The notes under the pieces were generated by a model. It searched no databases. It saw nothing but the letters and a program-made list of their open reading frames with translations, and was not told where the DNA came from. The translations under genes and the position numbers were made by a program. DNA of 64,000 bases from Macrotrachela quadricornifera (lineage: Eukaryota; Rotifera; Eurotatoria; Philodinida; Philodinidae): contig JAJEKB010019918.1 in the NCBI GenBank assembly GCA_022393335.1, positions 290,165-354,164 on the forward strand, read 5' to 3'. Shown in pieces: positions 12,051 to 24,738 of the stretch (position 1 is the first letter of the stretch; each line of letters starts with the position of its first letter).

Positions 12051-12976
12051 AAGTAAAAATTCTTATAGCCAGTCGAATATAATCACTTATATGGTTTTCA
12101 ATAATTTTTTTGTACATTTTTAAAGTTTATCTAACTGTATAATACAATACAAAACTTGAATATTTGACTGTAGATTTATGTTAAAAACATTATCAGTTGG
12201 TTTTAATGTGTGACAGTTATTATTTGATATCTTTTGTCTTAGATGATACGAGGAATAAATTGATAAATACAAAATTTTTCTTCTTCCTACACTAGTTGTA
12301 CTATCGAAATAAAGAATTAAATAAACAAAATCAAAACAACAAGTTCAATGAGAGAGCGACAATTAGTCGCATAACAAATTGGTCGTATACATAGAATGAG
12401 AAAGAAAATACTTAATTAAATAGCAAAAAAAAAACAACTATGTTAAGAAAAAGATATCAACAAATATAGTAAAAATTAGTATACAATAAAATTAAATTCA
12501 ATGACAGATTTTATGCTAATCCCTCTAATTGTGTAAGAAGACTAGGTTGTGAAGATAGTAACAAGTTTTTTAATCGCTTATGATAATTTAAATATTTTTT
12601 ATTTTGGACTAATTCATAATCAGCATTTTATTTAACTGTTTGATGAGGCCTGGCACCATCATATCAAATCTTTTATTCAATGCGAACATCCATCTCTATG
12701 AATCTTAGTTCAAAATGTTGAGTAAAAAGAAAATACGATCATTGTCAAAAGTAACACTAAATGCTGGTTATAAATCATTTCAAGACAAAAAATAAATAAA
12801 TTATCATAAACAATTAAACAACTTGCTACTATCTCCACATCCAAGTCATCTTACACAATTAGTGGGATTAGAATAAAATCTGTTATTGAATTTAATTTTA
12901 TGATCATTTGCTGTCCAAATATAAGTTTGTCTCTTCATATTCCTCTTATTTTATGTGGTAAAATAATTTGTACATC
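12051..12976. other. Intergenic region
   Basis: 3' flank of the TIR gene. AT-rich; no supported feature. Several AATAAA-type strings lie in the first 300 bases, as expected from base composition, and cannot be singled out as the poly(A) signal. Confidence 0.4.
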
Positions 12977-13080
12977 TAGACCAAAGGGGAAACAGCGGAT
13001 TTGGGTTTTCAAATCCAGAGATTTTTCGGATTTTTTTGGATTTAAATCTAAAAAAATCTGCTTTTCCCCACTATGGTTTA
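12977..13080. repeat. Short inverted-repeat element
   Basis: About 100 bases with complementary ends: TAGACCAAAGGGGAAACAGC on the left and, reverse-complemented on the right, TAAACCATAGTGGGGAAAAG. Inner GGATTT and AAATCC blocks also pair. There is no coding capacity. It resembles a very small foldback or hAT-type MITE, but the flanking eight bases do not match, so the class is uncertain. Confidence 0.5.
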
Positions 13081-15176
13081 ATTCTATTATAGTTGATTCT
13101 ATTAAATAGAAATTTGATTTGAATACACAATGGAACAGTTGAAATCATGTAGAACAATGGATAGGAAACAGAATTTGATCATTTCTATTGTATTGGATAG
13201 GGAAACTATTCGTCTAAGAAGATGACGAAAAAAATAAAGTTATTTATCTTTTGTCAGATGTATAAAAAAAAGTCTAATAAACATTGAAGAATTTCTGATC
13301 AGATAAAATGACGTTGAAAGAAATTATATTTGAATCGAAGAAGATGATCAATAGCTATTGTACATTCATGCTGTTTCATTTCAATAGAGCTTAAAATAAT
13401 GATTATCGCTTTCATAGACAAACAATATGAGAAATTGAGAAATATTGATAATAAATATACGCTCATATCTCAAACTTCCATCTGAGTCATTGACACTGGT
13501 ATCTTCTTCTTATCATTCTTTTCTATCTGATCTTTCAAACTACATCAAAATTCTAGAAGATCGTTTTTAAAATGTCAAAAAACAGTATGGTAAAGTATGA
13601 CAGTTGTCACAGCAAAAATATTCGAAATAACTGATAATTTGACAAAAATTGATCCTTAAAACGATTTTTTCCAGCATTTGCCACAACAAACATTTTACCA
13701 CTGATTCGCCGATGGATAATAGCCCATCAACAAGTAATGTTCAATCTACTAACCCGAACTTAATCACAACTAAAAAAATTACCAATGATACTCAATCTAT
13801 CAATAATAATTCTGAATTAGCATTAGTTTCAACAGAAACGACTGACAAAATGAAACACGTCACATTCTCATAGATCATAATATTTACAGAAATTCCTATG
13901 GCTTATTTATCAATTAGACACAGATGGATTTTCAAAAATTTTCTCTGCCTTCCGGGAATAAAAAATCTAGAAAAACATGTAAAAAAATGGTGATTAATTG
14001 AAGAAGATTCAAAATCTATCAGAGTTACTTTATTAGATGATTCGGATCTTGTTAGTTTTAATTCATCCTTTTTCAAAAATTTCGAAATTAACTTTTATTC
14101 AACAACAGCAATTACCAAGATATTTTTTGGGAATTTTTTCATAAATCCATATACATTTTTTAAAATAAATCCCGCACTATCTTGCAGGCGAAGGCACAAA
14201 CTCAACCGAGAGTAAAGATGAACGAGATGTAGTGGAGTGGAGATGCATGAAAATCTTGGTACACCCAGGAGAATCATGGAGGATTGGATCTACAGGTCGG
14301 ATTGAATCTAATGGGGCAGTTAATAAATTCCAATAAATTCGATAGAAGAAACAAATCCCGGCAACTGCTGTTATTGAATAAAAGTCGATTTTGAAATTTT
14401 TGAAAAAGAGAGAATATGCTAACAAGATTCAATGATATTGTTTCATTAATGTTTTTTGATGAAAAATAATTCAATCATTTTAATTGAATATTTAAATAAA
14501 AGAATTTTTGACATCATTATTTTTGTGTTTGGGAGAGTTAATTACTATTTTGATAATTATTTTGACTAAATGATAATTTTTATTATTCCATATGGCAGAT
14601 CAATAATGATTAGAACTATCCGATTTCATTATCAAATAGATTCTTATTGAATTTCTCTTTTCATATACATATTAGTTAATTAATAACTATTTTTTTATTC
14701 TATAGCAAAGTATTAGAAGCAGTTGTTGATTAAATGAAATAATGAGGTTTATTTTTGTTCAATAAATAAATAATTATTCGGTTGATTTTGCTTTTATTTC
14801 TGTCTTTCTTTTTCGTTATTCTTTTTTTTTATAGTAAAGCTCTTTAAGAAAAATATTTCATGAAATTTTCACTTGAAATTTTTCCTATCAAACATAATCC
14901 TACGCATAGACAATGCATATTACACAACAAATCAGCAACCTTATAGATCATTTAAGAGAAAACTATTTCTTTTATATCAGAAAAAAATTGTTCATTCTTA
15001 CAATAGAATGTATTCATTTTAAAGTTAATTATTAGAGCACACATTATGTCTTGATGGGAATTTTAATCATCAAAAGTTTATTAATAAAGTTGCTGAATTA
15101 TAATAAAAAGCTAATTATGACTAAATAAATGTAAAGTTTTAAAAAAAATGTTTTTTTTTGTTGTAACTGAATTTCT
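13081..15176. other. Intergenic region with a possible orphan exon
   Basis: Most is AT-rich DNA without features. At 14188-14336 (+) a coding-like segment of about 49 codons follows a good acceptor (TATCTTGCAG). It includes HPGESWRIGSTGRIESNG, is less AT-rich than its surroundings, and ends at TAA. A 74-codon Thr/Asn/Ser-rich frame lies at 13649-13873. No partner exons or family were found for either, so neither is called as a gene. Confidence 0.3.
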
Positions 15177-16015
15177 TCAGAGTTGACATTCACCAAAGAG
15201 ATTACAAGGCTTATGGCAACATCCATCGCTGCAACAGTATCCTTTCTGACCATTTTGATCACAGTCATGGTCGCGGCTACAGGGCGACCTGATTGAAGTA
15301 TCTAGACACCTTCCCTGGGTAAATGTATTATCATTATATACACAACTTGTACAACATTCAGGACTAGATGTGCAGGGTTCGCCGGCTTTTTTGCAATCAC
15401 TTCCTGCGATGATGCATTTTCCGGCTTTACATATTAATTTTTGAGTTGCTAAATATAGGAGCAAAAAAGATATGAATTATGATTTACAATAAAGATGAAA
15501 GTTAGATTTATTGTCATAGAACTTACCGGTACTATTGCATTGGAAATCAGCACGGCAAGTATCACCTACATTACGAAGTTTCTCACAGTAGTTTGGTGCT
15601 AATGGAGCATTCGGAGGCCCAATACAAACAGTATCACTATCGCAACATGGTCGAGATTCGTCGCAATAAGCACAACTCAAGGTAAGTCTACCTCTGTTTG
15701 AACCCGTCACGTTAGACATATTTGTAATTCTTTGGCATTCAGTTAAGGGTTTGGCACATCCAGTTAAACTATAATCAGCGCGTACCTTGCGCATGAGTTT
15801 CTTCAATAACGACTCATCTTCTAAATAATCATATATACGAAGAACATAAACATATTTAAATGATCAGTTAAAGAATATTAAGAAACAAACAGAAAAAGTA
15901 TTAGTTAGGAGATTTAGGATAACTTACTTGAGTTAGAATAAGAATTTATTTCACCCTGAATATATATAATTGAGATAAACAGTAGAAATAACATTTTCAT
16001 TGTTAAATTAAACAT
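15177..16015 (-). CDS. Secreted cysteine-rich protein, three exons
   Basis: Minus-strand exons are 16015-15928, 15820-15527 and 15448-15177, 217 aa. Both introns have GTAAGT donors and TTTAG acceptors and are in phase 1. The ATG at 16015 gives MFNLTMKMLFLLFISIIYIQ, a signal peptide; an in-frame ATG at 16000 is an alternative. The mature part contains about 28 cysteines in clustered patterns: SCAYCDESRPCCDSDTVC, GDTCRADFQC, SSPECCTSC, SRDHDCDQNGQKGYCCSD and GCCHKPCNLFGEC. Paired CC steps and spacing recall small disulfide-knotted extracellular domains (Dickkopf/WAP-like), but no single family is clear. It is likely extracellular. Having all introns in phase 1 is typical of modular extracellular proteins. 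Confidence 0.82.
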
Positions 16016-18830
16016 TTTTATTCACGTCTTCTTACAAATATTGGTATTAATATTTAGTAATCATGTAATTATGATCAATGATGTACAATTTCAGATGTAT
16101 ATATACAGATATGATTACAATGCATTACAAAAATAAATATTGATTGCGTAAAAGAAAAAAATATACAGATAAAAATATACGTTAATTATAGGTATTTAAG
16201 TTGACGTTAAATACGTCATTTATCTGATGGATTTATTTTTATTATGTTTACAAAGTACAGAAAGGTAGATTCGTTGAAGCGTTGATCTCTCCGTCTACTC
16301 TTTAGAATTAGAGTTAAACGCAATTACTTTTCTACAATAATCCTTTTTTACTCTTTATTACTAGAAAGAATATTTTCGCAATTTATTTCTACCCACATGT
16401 AAATAATACGTCTTTTTTCTCCCATTATCTATAATAAACTAAATATACTTTAACGGCATGAGTAAATGTAAAAGGTAAATTAGTATATTATGTAAATATA
16501 TTCAAGTTTAAATGATTTTGGATATGTTTGATGATATCCACTATTAAAAAACTTTAAAAACATTTCTTATCGTTTAGATTCAAAACTACTTGATAGAAAA
16601 ACAATTTATCGTATCTATTTTTCTAAAACAATTATTTTTGAAATTTGAACAAGTTGTCGAATACTGATGTATTCATGTGTTATTATATCATTGATATCTG
16701 TTTTCACGCATTGATGCTTATAATAGTATCTAAATATCAACAAATAAGAGAAGAATATCATATATATATGTATTTGATATGGTTTGATCAAGCAATCATC
16801 ATTTGGAAAAATAATATTTTTTATCAGTATGAATGAATGAATTAATTAAAATGATGAAAATTAATCAAATAATTTGAAAATACTGTTTATTGTTATTCTT
16901 GATAGAAATTTGTTAGAATGAAAAGTAGATAGAAAGATTTTTAACTATTAATCAACATAGAATTGTCTTTTTCTAGAATAACATTCCTTATCGATTTATA
17001 TTTGATCATTAATTTATTTGTATAGAAATTTCAATACAACTTAGTAATGATACATTCCAATGTGATATTATTTCCCTATCCAACAAAACAAATGTTTTCA
17101 TTAGTTATTTTTCGATTTGTTATTAACATATCAAATGTATCTTTATATGCAATTTCAACTAAACATCTTTGTTTCCATTCTAAAAATTGTTATTGTATAA
17201 CAGTTGCATTTATTTTTTATCTCTTGAATTCAGTATTGTAAAGCCATCTAATTCTTGTAAAGCTGACCGATCATATCTCATGTCATCAGAAGTGGGGAAA
17301 AAAATCGCGATTGTTGAAGTAATTACAATGGTTCATCCTGATCCTAACAGTTGAGTCTGAAACTATGATCATGTATCAATGTACACGTAGATAACCATCA
17401 AAAAAGACTTCATTGATATGAGTAAGTAAGAGAAACATTAAAAAAAAATTCTAAATAAATTCATTAATTAATAATAAACAAATATGAATAAGTTAATTCT
17501 TATCAAAGAGAAATATATTTAAATAATTTGATTAAGAATATCAAACAATCGAAATGATTAAATAAGGTAACATTTTTTAAAATTTACTTATTTTATTCGA
17601 ACTTTTTTCATAAACAAATAAAAGATATTATTCAATAATATGAAAATATATTTAAATTCATTGATTAATTAAATTAAATAAGAAAAACAAATCTTTTCAT
17701 CTATTCTATCTGTTTATATGATAAATAATATGTCGAATAAAATTGAAGTTATTGGTGTTTTTCATTCCGACATTTATTTATATATATTAATATTAAAACT
17801 TGTGAATTAATTTCTCTGCCTGATAATGACTTGTTAGTGTTAATTAAGTAAATTAATTTTATTATTATATGGAAACGTTTCGGAGTATTTCTCTCTCCTT
17901 CATCAGTTCGTTTTTATTTTTGAAACTTTGAATAATTGGTATTGATGCTGAAAAAAAAGGCTTCGGTTTTAAGTCGAATAGCGAAGAATGAAGGCACACA
18001 ATCTCACTAATATAGATCACTTTAGGGCTTATCTGACAAATCACCAAAGTAAGGCAAAAGTTTGACCAATTAAGCTGAAATTTTTATGAGTGACTACTGC
18101 CTATGAATCTTACATTTGCTGAAAGTTTCATGTGAAACTATCGACGTTTTCTACAGGGACAAAAATCAACGAAAAACCTCCTCCATTCTTTCCTAATAGT
18201 TAATCAGATGTAATGAAAAACCACGTTGAGTTATAGTTACCTTTTTACTTCATATTTTCTTTAAAAAAAAATTAGTGTTATTGATCTATTTTATTTGACT
18301 TCTTTCAGAAAATGAAGATAGTTTTACATTTTTATTGAGTTGTATTTTTTTTCGGTTAAAATACTTTTTGAAAAATTATTTTTTCTCAATTCATGTAAAG
18401 AATAATTAAAAAGTTCAGATTAAATATATCTTTGGTTTTATGGTTTTCTTGTATATTATTCAGGTGATATTATAAATTGACTTATGAAACTATCGATGTA
18501 ACTATCTTTGCTACAAGACTTTCAGCATCCTATCACAAACTCTGTAACATCTGATCTGTACACTTATCGATGACCATATTAAGGATAAACAATAACTCTC
18601 GTCCTACATCAGTAAACTTCTATGATCTACAACATCATCCACCCATTTAATCTGCTCATGAGTATCTTTCCAATCCATCATATGAACAGCTCAGTTATTT
18701 CAGCCCAGTCTCTATCGAATCTAAATAGCTGCATCAAATACACGGGATTACAGTTATATTCCAATTTCTAGCAAAATACAGAAAACCTGTTGTTCAACAA
18801 TTATTTTTATGCGCACTCATGAAATTAATA
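16016..18830. other. Long AT-rich intergenic region
   Basis: The first 150 bases should hold the promoter of the minus-strand Cys-rich gene, but no distinctive motif is visible. Open frames at 16645-16836 and 17047-17241 (+) are hydrophobic and low-complexity and lack GPCR or other motifs. 17865-18047 (-) is likewise unsupported. No RNA gene or repeat was recognised. Confidence 0.35.
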
Positions 18831-19152
18831 CTATACTTCTCCCTTTGTTTGCTCGTTACGTTGCATCAGTTCATTCACTTCTTTGAAAAGCTCCTCTCCG
18901 ATTTGATTGCCCGAGAGATTGAGTGCGGTGAGCGTATGTGTGAATAAGTAAAGATGGTGATATGGGGTTGAAAGAGAGAGAAAGGATTACCGCGTTATGT
19001 GGTAATGCATTGGCGAGCTGTTGTGCTCCTCCAGGACCGATTTAATTATTCCAGAGATATAGTGTGGTGAGCGTCTGTGTCAATAAGTGAAGACAGTGAT
19101 ACAAGGTTATATAAGAGAGAAAGTGGATCACCGTGTTATTTTGTGATGCCTA
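18831..19152 (-). pseudogene. LRR (RNI/NLRC3-like) gene fragment
   Basis: Reading the minus strand, leucine-rich repeat exons of the rotifer RNI-like type appear, about one 28-residue repeat per exon. The first, cut by the piggyBac end, reads ASQNNT before a GTGATCC donor. The second reads TLTTLYLWNN, a TAA stop, then IGPGGAQQLANALPHNA before GTAATCC. The last reads TLTALNLSGNQIGEELF and continues to a TAG at 18831-18833. The acceptor before the second exon is ACACAG, but before the third it is ACACAT, a broken splice site. The stop inside an LRR, the broken acceptor and the transposon insertion make this a pseudogene. Confidence 0.72.
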
Positions 19153-21007
19153 TTAACACATTCACCAAGATGGGGTTCACCGGTAGATCCCACTATATTT
19201 TAACAAGAAAGTTAATAGAAAAACGCATTCTTTTCTTTTATTTCTAGGCGGAAGGCTGCACATAATGTGTGATCTGATTTACCTTCGCTATTTTCAAAAT
19301 CATTTATTACATAGCATAATGCTTCTCGTTAAAATAATCAAGACAAAAAAATTTGTTACAATCAGAACAGATAGTTTTTATTCTCTTTGTTGTTGAATGC
19401 CACGCTTCTCTTGACTGTTGTTCCCTATTTTTCTCGTAACAATCAACACAAGACTTTCATGAAACTGCAGTATGGTCCCTTTGCTTTCTGTGTAGTTTTC
19501 CTTGTATATCAAATAGCTATTTACTAGTGCCGTCCCAAAAACTAATTCAAATGCCAATTTGCGGTACCATTTTATTGACTTCCTGAGACACGTGTAACAT
19601 GCTGATAGTTGATTAGATAAATCAATACCTTGTCTTCCTTCGTTGTAATCTAATACAACTTGGGGCTTCATGATGCACTCATTTTGAAAATTTGTTTTTC
19701 CATTGTCTACCACACATGCTGAATGCGATAGTCTTGTAGATATCATCAAGACGTCTCGGTTATCTTTCCACATGATCAATTTTATTCCGTCTGTATTCTG
19801 GAGCCCATAAACTTCACTACGACTAAGCTCTTCCTGAAGAACTTCCCTTCCGGATCCAACACGATTTCTTCTTAGTGTTCCAATAAGATATGTATCATGT
19901 TCCAACAGATATTTCGCAAGAGAAATATTCGTAAAGTAGTTGTCGGCTACTACAGTTCGATAGCATCCATCCAGACCATCGAAAAAGTTCATTACTACTG
20001 CCTGAGCTTGTCCAACATCTGTGATCGATTCTTGCTCACCAGTATAGATAACATAATTCCAAGTGCATCCATTGGTAGCCGCTAATTGGTACATCTTTAT
20101 ATCGTACTTGTGCGCTTTACCAGGTACATATTGTCTGAATAAAAGCCTGCCTCGCCATGGTATTATACTTTCGTCAATATTAATAACTGAACCAAGCATA
20201 TATACTGATGAAAACCTCGCTTTCAGTAAATCTGAGAGTAGTTTCAACTTGAATAGCCTGTTTTGGTTCGAATTCTTGTTATTGTTGTTCGAAAAATGCC
20301 AAAACTTTAGGAGTAATTCGAATTTCTCTCTCGACATAGCGCTATGAATAATCTCCAATCCGTACAACTGACTGCTGCTCTAGTAGTGGTTCAGCTGCGG
20401 CATTTGTACCAACCCCATCTCGACAATAATCCCAAAGAACTTGAGCATTTCTTCATGATTGGTTGATTTCCATTCACGAACTATAAGATCGATAATTTCA
20501 TCTGTGATAAAATGTCGATAACAATTGATAGGATTGGCCACATTATCCTCCAAAGCAGAAATTACTTCTTCGACGAGTCCATGATCTTCCATAAATTCTG
20601 TATCCGATTCCGATTCTATTTCATTCCAGATGTTTGAACTCACCTCATCACCAGACATTTCTTCGTCGGAGCTTTCAGATTCAAGGTGCATTCTATCCAG
20701 ATCATCATCCAAAAAACTCAGTTCACTAAGTGAGCTAGCGCTCTCTTCTGTATCGGTCTCTTCGAACGACATGTAAACGATTCGGAAAGTTTGGCTGCTT
20801 TTATACGTAAAATTACAGATACAAGAATAAGTAGGAAAAAACTGGGAAAATTTTGCTCTGACTCATGATATAAAGCAGAGAACGATGAATCATCCGTACA
20901 CGATAGTGAATAGGTCACTACGTGCATCTATTAGAGGTTAACTATTGACAGGAGTGGATATTTCGAAGTTTTTCCCCAAGAAAACTGAACCGTGGTGAAT
21001 ATGTTAA
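19153..21007 (-). mobile_element. piggyBac-family DNA transposon, full length
   Basis: The element is bounded by TTAA at 19153-19156 and 21004-21007, the target duplicated by piggyBac. The terminal inverted repeats read TTAACACATTCACCAAG and, reverse-complemented from the right, TTAACATATTCACCACG (15 of 17 identical). Length is 1855 bases including both TTAA. It encodes one transposase on the minus strand. The left flank is an LRR exon and the right flank is a pogo-like transposase, so the insertion sits at the junction of two older wrecks. Confidence 0.88.
19378..20772 (-). pseudogene. piggyBac transposase with one amber codon
   Basis: One frame runs from the ATG at 20772 to 19378, 464 codons, broken only by TAG at 20382-20380. 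The stop falls in NHY-stop-SSSQ, where piggyBac proteins usually have Tyr-Trp-Ser, so TGG to TAG is the simplest explanation. An acidic N-terminus (SFEETDTEESASSLSEL) precedes the DDE_Tnp_1_7 core. The three catalytic aspartates appear in NIDESIIPWRGR, VADNYFTNISLAK and GRQGIDLSNQ. The usual C-terminal Cys-rich binding domain is absent or not recognisable, and the length is below the ~590 aa of the founding protein. With both TIRs present, it has decayed recently, or the stop could be a sequencing error. Confidence 0.85.
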
Positions 21008-21710
21008 ACCATCTGAAATTTTTAATACAGACCAAACAGGGGTCGAAAAAGAATTACGCTTCAATCGTACTATCTCTTTCGTTAATGAAAAAAGGACTTT
21101 TGTATCTGATCAATCGAAAAATGTTACTACACACTCTTACACTTTACAACTAACGATCTTATTAGACGGATTGCTCTTCGAAATGATTTATTCATGTCTG
21201 GAGGCGCAGGAAAGTGAGTCAAATGTTGGTCGAACCGTTTTAAACCGCTATCACTCGCTTTTTCTATAGGAAAAATGGGGGAGAAAGTTAAGAGATGCTT
21301 GTTTCGGCCAAAAAATGTCGTTATAATCTGTTCGCCGTCAGGAAAACTTACTACTTCATTGGTTGAATATTGGAGAGATAACTGTTTTCTTCCGTTAGTT
21401 GGTGCTAAATGTTTACTGCTATCAGACAGTTACCCAGAACAAAATCGCAAAGAACTCTATCAACCGAAAAATTGCGGTGGTAAAAAAGACACATTTATAA
21501 ATACCACAAAATACAACTGACGAGCTACAGCTACTAGATTGTTATTTCAACAGACAAATTTAAAATTTCCTCAAAGCATGTTATCATTGTGTAGCATTGG
21601 ATGAATTAGATATACGCTTACACAAACAAAATAACATCATACGTTTAGTCAGTCTCATGTACAATCAATTGAGCGCAGATATTTTCACGCCAATGATTAA
21701 ATGCGTTTCG
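21008..21710 (+). pseudogene. pogo/Tigger-like transposase relic
   Basis: Coding pieces match the DDE core of pogo-type transposases. The first catalytic region is EIFNTDQTGVEKEL (from 21009). A probable small intron 21214-21269 (GTGAGT...CTATAG) joins in frame to FRPKNVVIICSPSGKLTTSL and LLLSDSYPEQN (second Asp). A frame change near 21500 leads to IPQNTTDELQLLDCYFNRQ, where the family has Q-P-L-D-V-Y-F. A TAA then interrupts, followed by LVSLMYNQLSADIFTPMI. The N-terminal half is missing; the piggyBac element ends exactly at the left break. At least one shift and one stop show it is dead. Confidence 0.7.
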
Positions 21711-23164
21711 TTCTCCAGTTGTCAGCGTTGACCAAGTTTGCTTCACAAGTTCAGGAACTCATATACAGTATGGAGAAAAAGGCTGCGATGAGTCTATTTT
21801 TATAACTTGTGCCTCATGTTCGAAGAAATTGTGTTTTGCAACACTTTTTTACCAATTATCATTTCCATTAAAAACATAGCAAATATTTTAACGAATCGTG
21901 GTTCTGTGAAACTGCTCTATTGTCCTCTTTATCACAAATTGCTAGTAACATGTGTGAAAATCAGTAGTTATTCTTCCATAAAATGTGTAAAAATATTAGC
22001 AGTTTTTCCATCGTTTTTAAAGTTTTAGACGCAGAAAATTCCCGCAAAATCTTGCTGAAAACCCTGAAAAATTGTTTTCCGTAGATTTGACGACGCACTC
22101 GTTCATTTGGACAGATTAAAAATTTTCAAAGTAAAAATTGTGTTTTATTTGAAAAACCAACATCTTTAAGAAACGGGTCTTTAAATCAAAAGCGAGCAAA
22201 AACCATTGTGATATTCAGAATCAACGCTCTCGATTACCTATTGTCAGCTGAGTTTTAGCTCAAAAGCGAGGAAGCAGTTGGTGGCCTTCCCTCGTAAGAT
22301 CATTTAACCTGTTCTGTTTTTCTTTCATATCATAACTGTTTCTTTCTATCATCAATTTATTTATTCTATTCTTCGAAAGACGAAACATCACTTTGTTGTA
22401 AATAAATATATAATTTAAATTTAAATCAATCACGGAAGAATAATAAATAATGTACCTATGTTAATATATTTTATTCATGAATAAAACTGAATAGATAATA
22501 TCAAATTTAAAAATCGTGCTTTCAGTATTTGATAAGAGGATTATCCTCAGAGTCATAATCGCCTCATCAATTCATAAAGTTGTACTACTGATCAAAACTA
22601 AATCCAAATTGTTTCTATATGTGAAAAAGAAAACTAAGTTTTATTTCGAATAATCGAGTAAATGAACATTATAGGAAAACTAGCATGTTAAGTTGTAATA
22701 TAAAAATTATGCTTTTCTCGATGCTAAAGATAATATATACATTATTTATCCGAGATTGACTCCCATTTCTATCATTATCATAGATTTCAAATCTTGTTGC
22801 AGAATATCAAAAATTCAATTTTAATAACAAAATGAACTATACAATAGCCGAGCATACTTGCTTCCACAATTATTCAAGTTTTCGAAAAGTCAAAATCTAA
22901 TTTAAAATGATGTAAATTTATACCAAACAAAAATTTCTATTGTTATTAGAAACCAATAACAGTTAAAACTTATTTTTTTCAAACAGAAGTAGAGATAGAA
23001 TAAAATCCATTTTGATATTTATAAATCGATAGATTTGAATGTGATCTGACAAAAAAAAGTATTTTTTGATTAATCGAACATATTACATTCTACCTGTTTG
23101 ATGTTTGCATCATTATGAATCATAATGTTATTACTTGCTTTCTTCATTCTATTAGTGGAGTAAA
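21711..23164. other. Intergenic region
   Basis: The first few hundred bases may hold more decayed transposon sequence, but no frame is recognisable. The rest is AT-rich without supported features. Confidence 0.35.
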
Positions 23165-23231
23165 ATTTGCCACGTTGTCATTCGTCATCTCGTAAGCGAA
23201 TAAGTGTGACATCATTATTTTATTAACAACG
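23165..23231 (+). promoter_or_regulatory. Conserved upstream block of TMEM272-like gene 1
   Basis: TTGCCACGTTGTCA (23167-23180) and GTGACATCATTATTTTATT (23205-23223) recur, with few changes and similar spacing, upstream of the second gene at 24632-24700. The two blocks lie 40-100 bases before the ATG. TGACATCA resembles a bZIP/CRE half-site and CACGT an E-box-like core. Retention after duplication, while nearby DNA has diverged, suggests promoter elements; this is inferred from two copies only. Confidence 0.5.
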
Positions 23232-23269
23232 AGTGGAAAAAATACATTTGATAAAATATATTGAAACCA

Positions 23270-24002
23270 ATGAGCCACCTCTCGGAACTGTGGCGAGCAT
23301 CTATAGTGATTGGTCCTATATTCACTTTTCTTTTTGGCATATCCATCAGTTCTTTATATTTGGGTTTTTTAAAATACAATGAATGTCCATTTCAACCAAT
23401 TTTTCCTCAAGGTCTTCTCATCTTTGGACTTATTGGCTTAATATGTAGTATCCTTGCTCTCATTCTCGTAAGTAGGAAGATTTTATAAGTTTAGCTTTTC
23501 AAGATAGATAATATCAAATAAATACTTGCTTACCTGAAAAACTTTATGTTCTTTTAGATAGTGATATCATTCTTCAAAGTAGATGATTCAGGTACTCATT
23601 TATGGTACTTAGTATATGCAATTGCATCAGTGGCTGTATATGGAATTAGTGCTACCATATTAGCATGTGTTGTACGTAAGATATAGTAGGATTTTATTGT
23701 TTGAATATTATATGAATTATAATATATAGATTGCTTTTGTACTTTGTACAAACTATTCTGAATATCAATCGGTTAATCCAGATAATCTGAAGTCATTCTG
23801 TCATATGTCGATTTATAATTTCTGCTATGTTTTTGCAGTAACTGTGATTACGATAGCATTGACATATTTAATTTGGTTGATTCGATATTTTGGCAAGAAA
23901 CTTTATAATTTTCTTAGAAAAAAACTGTCTATATGGATAATAAGTCTTTGTTTATGTTGTTTGTTCATTTTTTTAAATCTAATACAACTAAATAATTTCT
24001 GA
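23270..24002 (+). CDS. TMEM272-like four-helix membrane protein, copy 1
   Basis: Exons are 23270-23467, 23558-23671 and 23730-24002, 194 aa. Introns are in phase 0 with GTAAGT/GTACGT donors and TTTTAG/ATATAG acceptors. Four hydrophobic segments are visible. Between the first two is a conserved extracellular block, YLGFLKYNECPFQPIFPQGL, matching the C-P-x-x-P-x-I-P pattern of the TMEM272 family. A short loop after helix 3 has cysteines (VLCTNYSEY and KSFCHMSIYN), and the last helix runs into a basic stretch (KKLYNFLRKKL) and a hydrophobic tail. The function of this family is unknown. The neighbouring copy at 24739 has the same exon lengths for exons 1 and 2 (198 and 114 nt), showing tandem duplication. 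Confidence 0.85.
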
Positions 24003-24629
24003 CGTGAGTACAACGAATGGTGCTCATACTAAATTTGACGATTTTAAAAAGTTTTCAAGCAATTTTCAATAAACTGAATTGCTTGAAAATGTGTCAGCTC
24101 AGAAGTTATAAACTTTAAAAATGAATATCTTCTACATAGATTTACATTCATAGGCTCCATACGAATATATATTCTATATATCAGCATTCAAGTTTATCTT
24201 ATTACATGATTGACTATACTATTTCTCATTATGTGAATTTTCGATAAAATCTTGTACGTTAAAAAGAGCATTCTACGTTTCTGTAATGTGTTCTGGTGGA
24301 TTTGTTAGCTTGTAAAAAAAATTTAAATTTCAAAATACAAAATGAAGAATTCATTAATTCAAGGTTTTTGATCTTTATTAATCTAATACAAAAATGCTGC
24401 TCTTTCAAAGCAATAACTTATTACCACTGGCCGCGATACATTTTTTAAAATGATTCTTCTACAGTAAAGTATTGTGTTAATATTTCATTGAATTTTCTGA
24501 TGCAATTAGTAGTTCACGAATATATGGTACTTTTTGATTCATGTTACACGTCAAATCTTGTATAGGGTGTATGTAAATAATCATGAATCACGATTTTGTT
24601 TCTTTCCTATTTACTTCTATCACTAATAT

Positions 24630-24701
24630 GATTTGCCACGTCGTCACTTATTTATTTTTCTCAGTAAATTGGTATGACATCATCATTATGTTAGCAATAA
24701 A
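24630..24701 (+). promoter_or_regulatory. Conserved upstream block of TMEM272-like gene 2
   Basis: Second copy of the upstream block: TTTGCCACGTCGTCA at 24632-24646 and TATGACATCATCATTATGTT at 24673-24692. It lies about 40-105 bases before the ATG at 24739. See the matching block at 23165. Confidence 0.5.
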
Positions 24702-24738
24702 CGAAAGAATCTTTTTTAATCACGTATAACAAAAAAAG

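Noticed and set aside
14095..14474. Overlapping minus-strand frames
   Set aside because: They mirror the coding-like plus-strand segment at 14188-14336 and have no features of their own.
16645..17241. Hydrophobic frames as a second GPCR
   Set aside because: No DRY-like motif, no conserved Cys pair and no workable exon joins.
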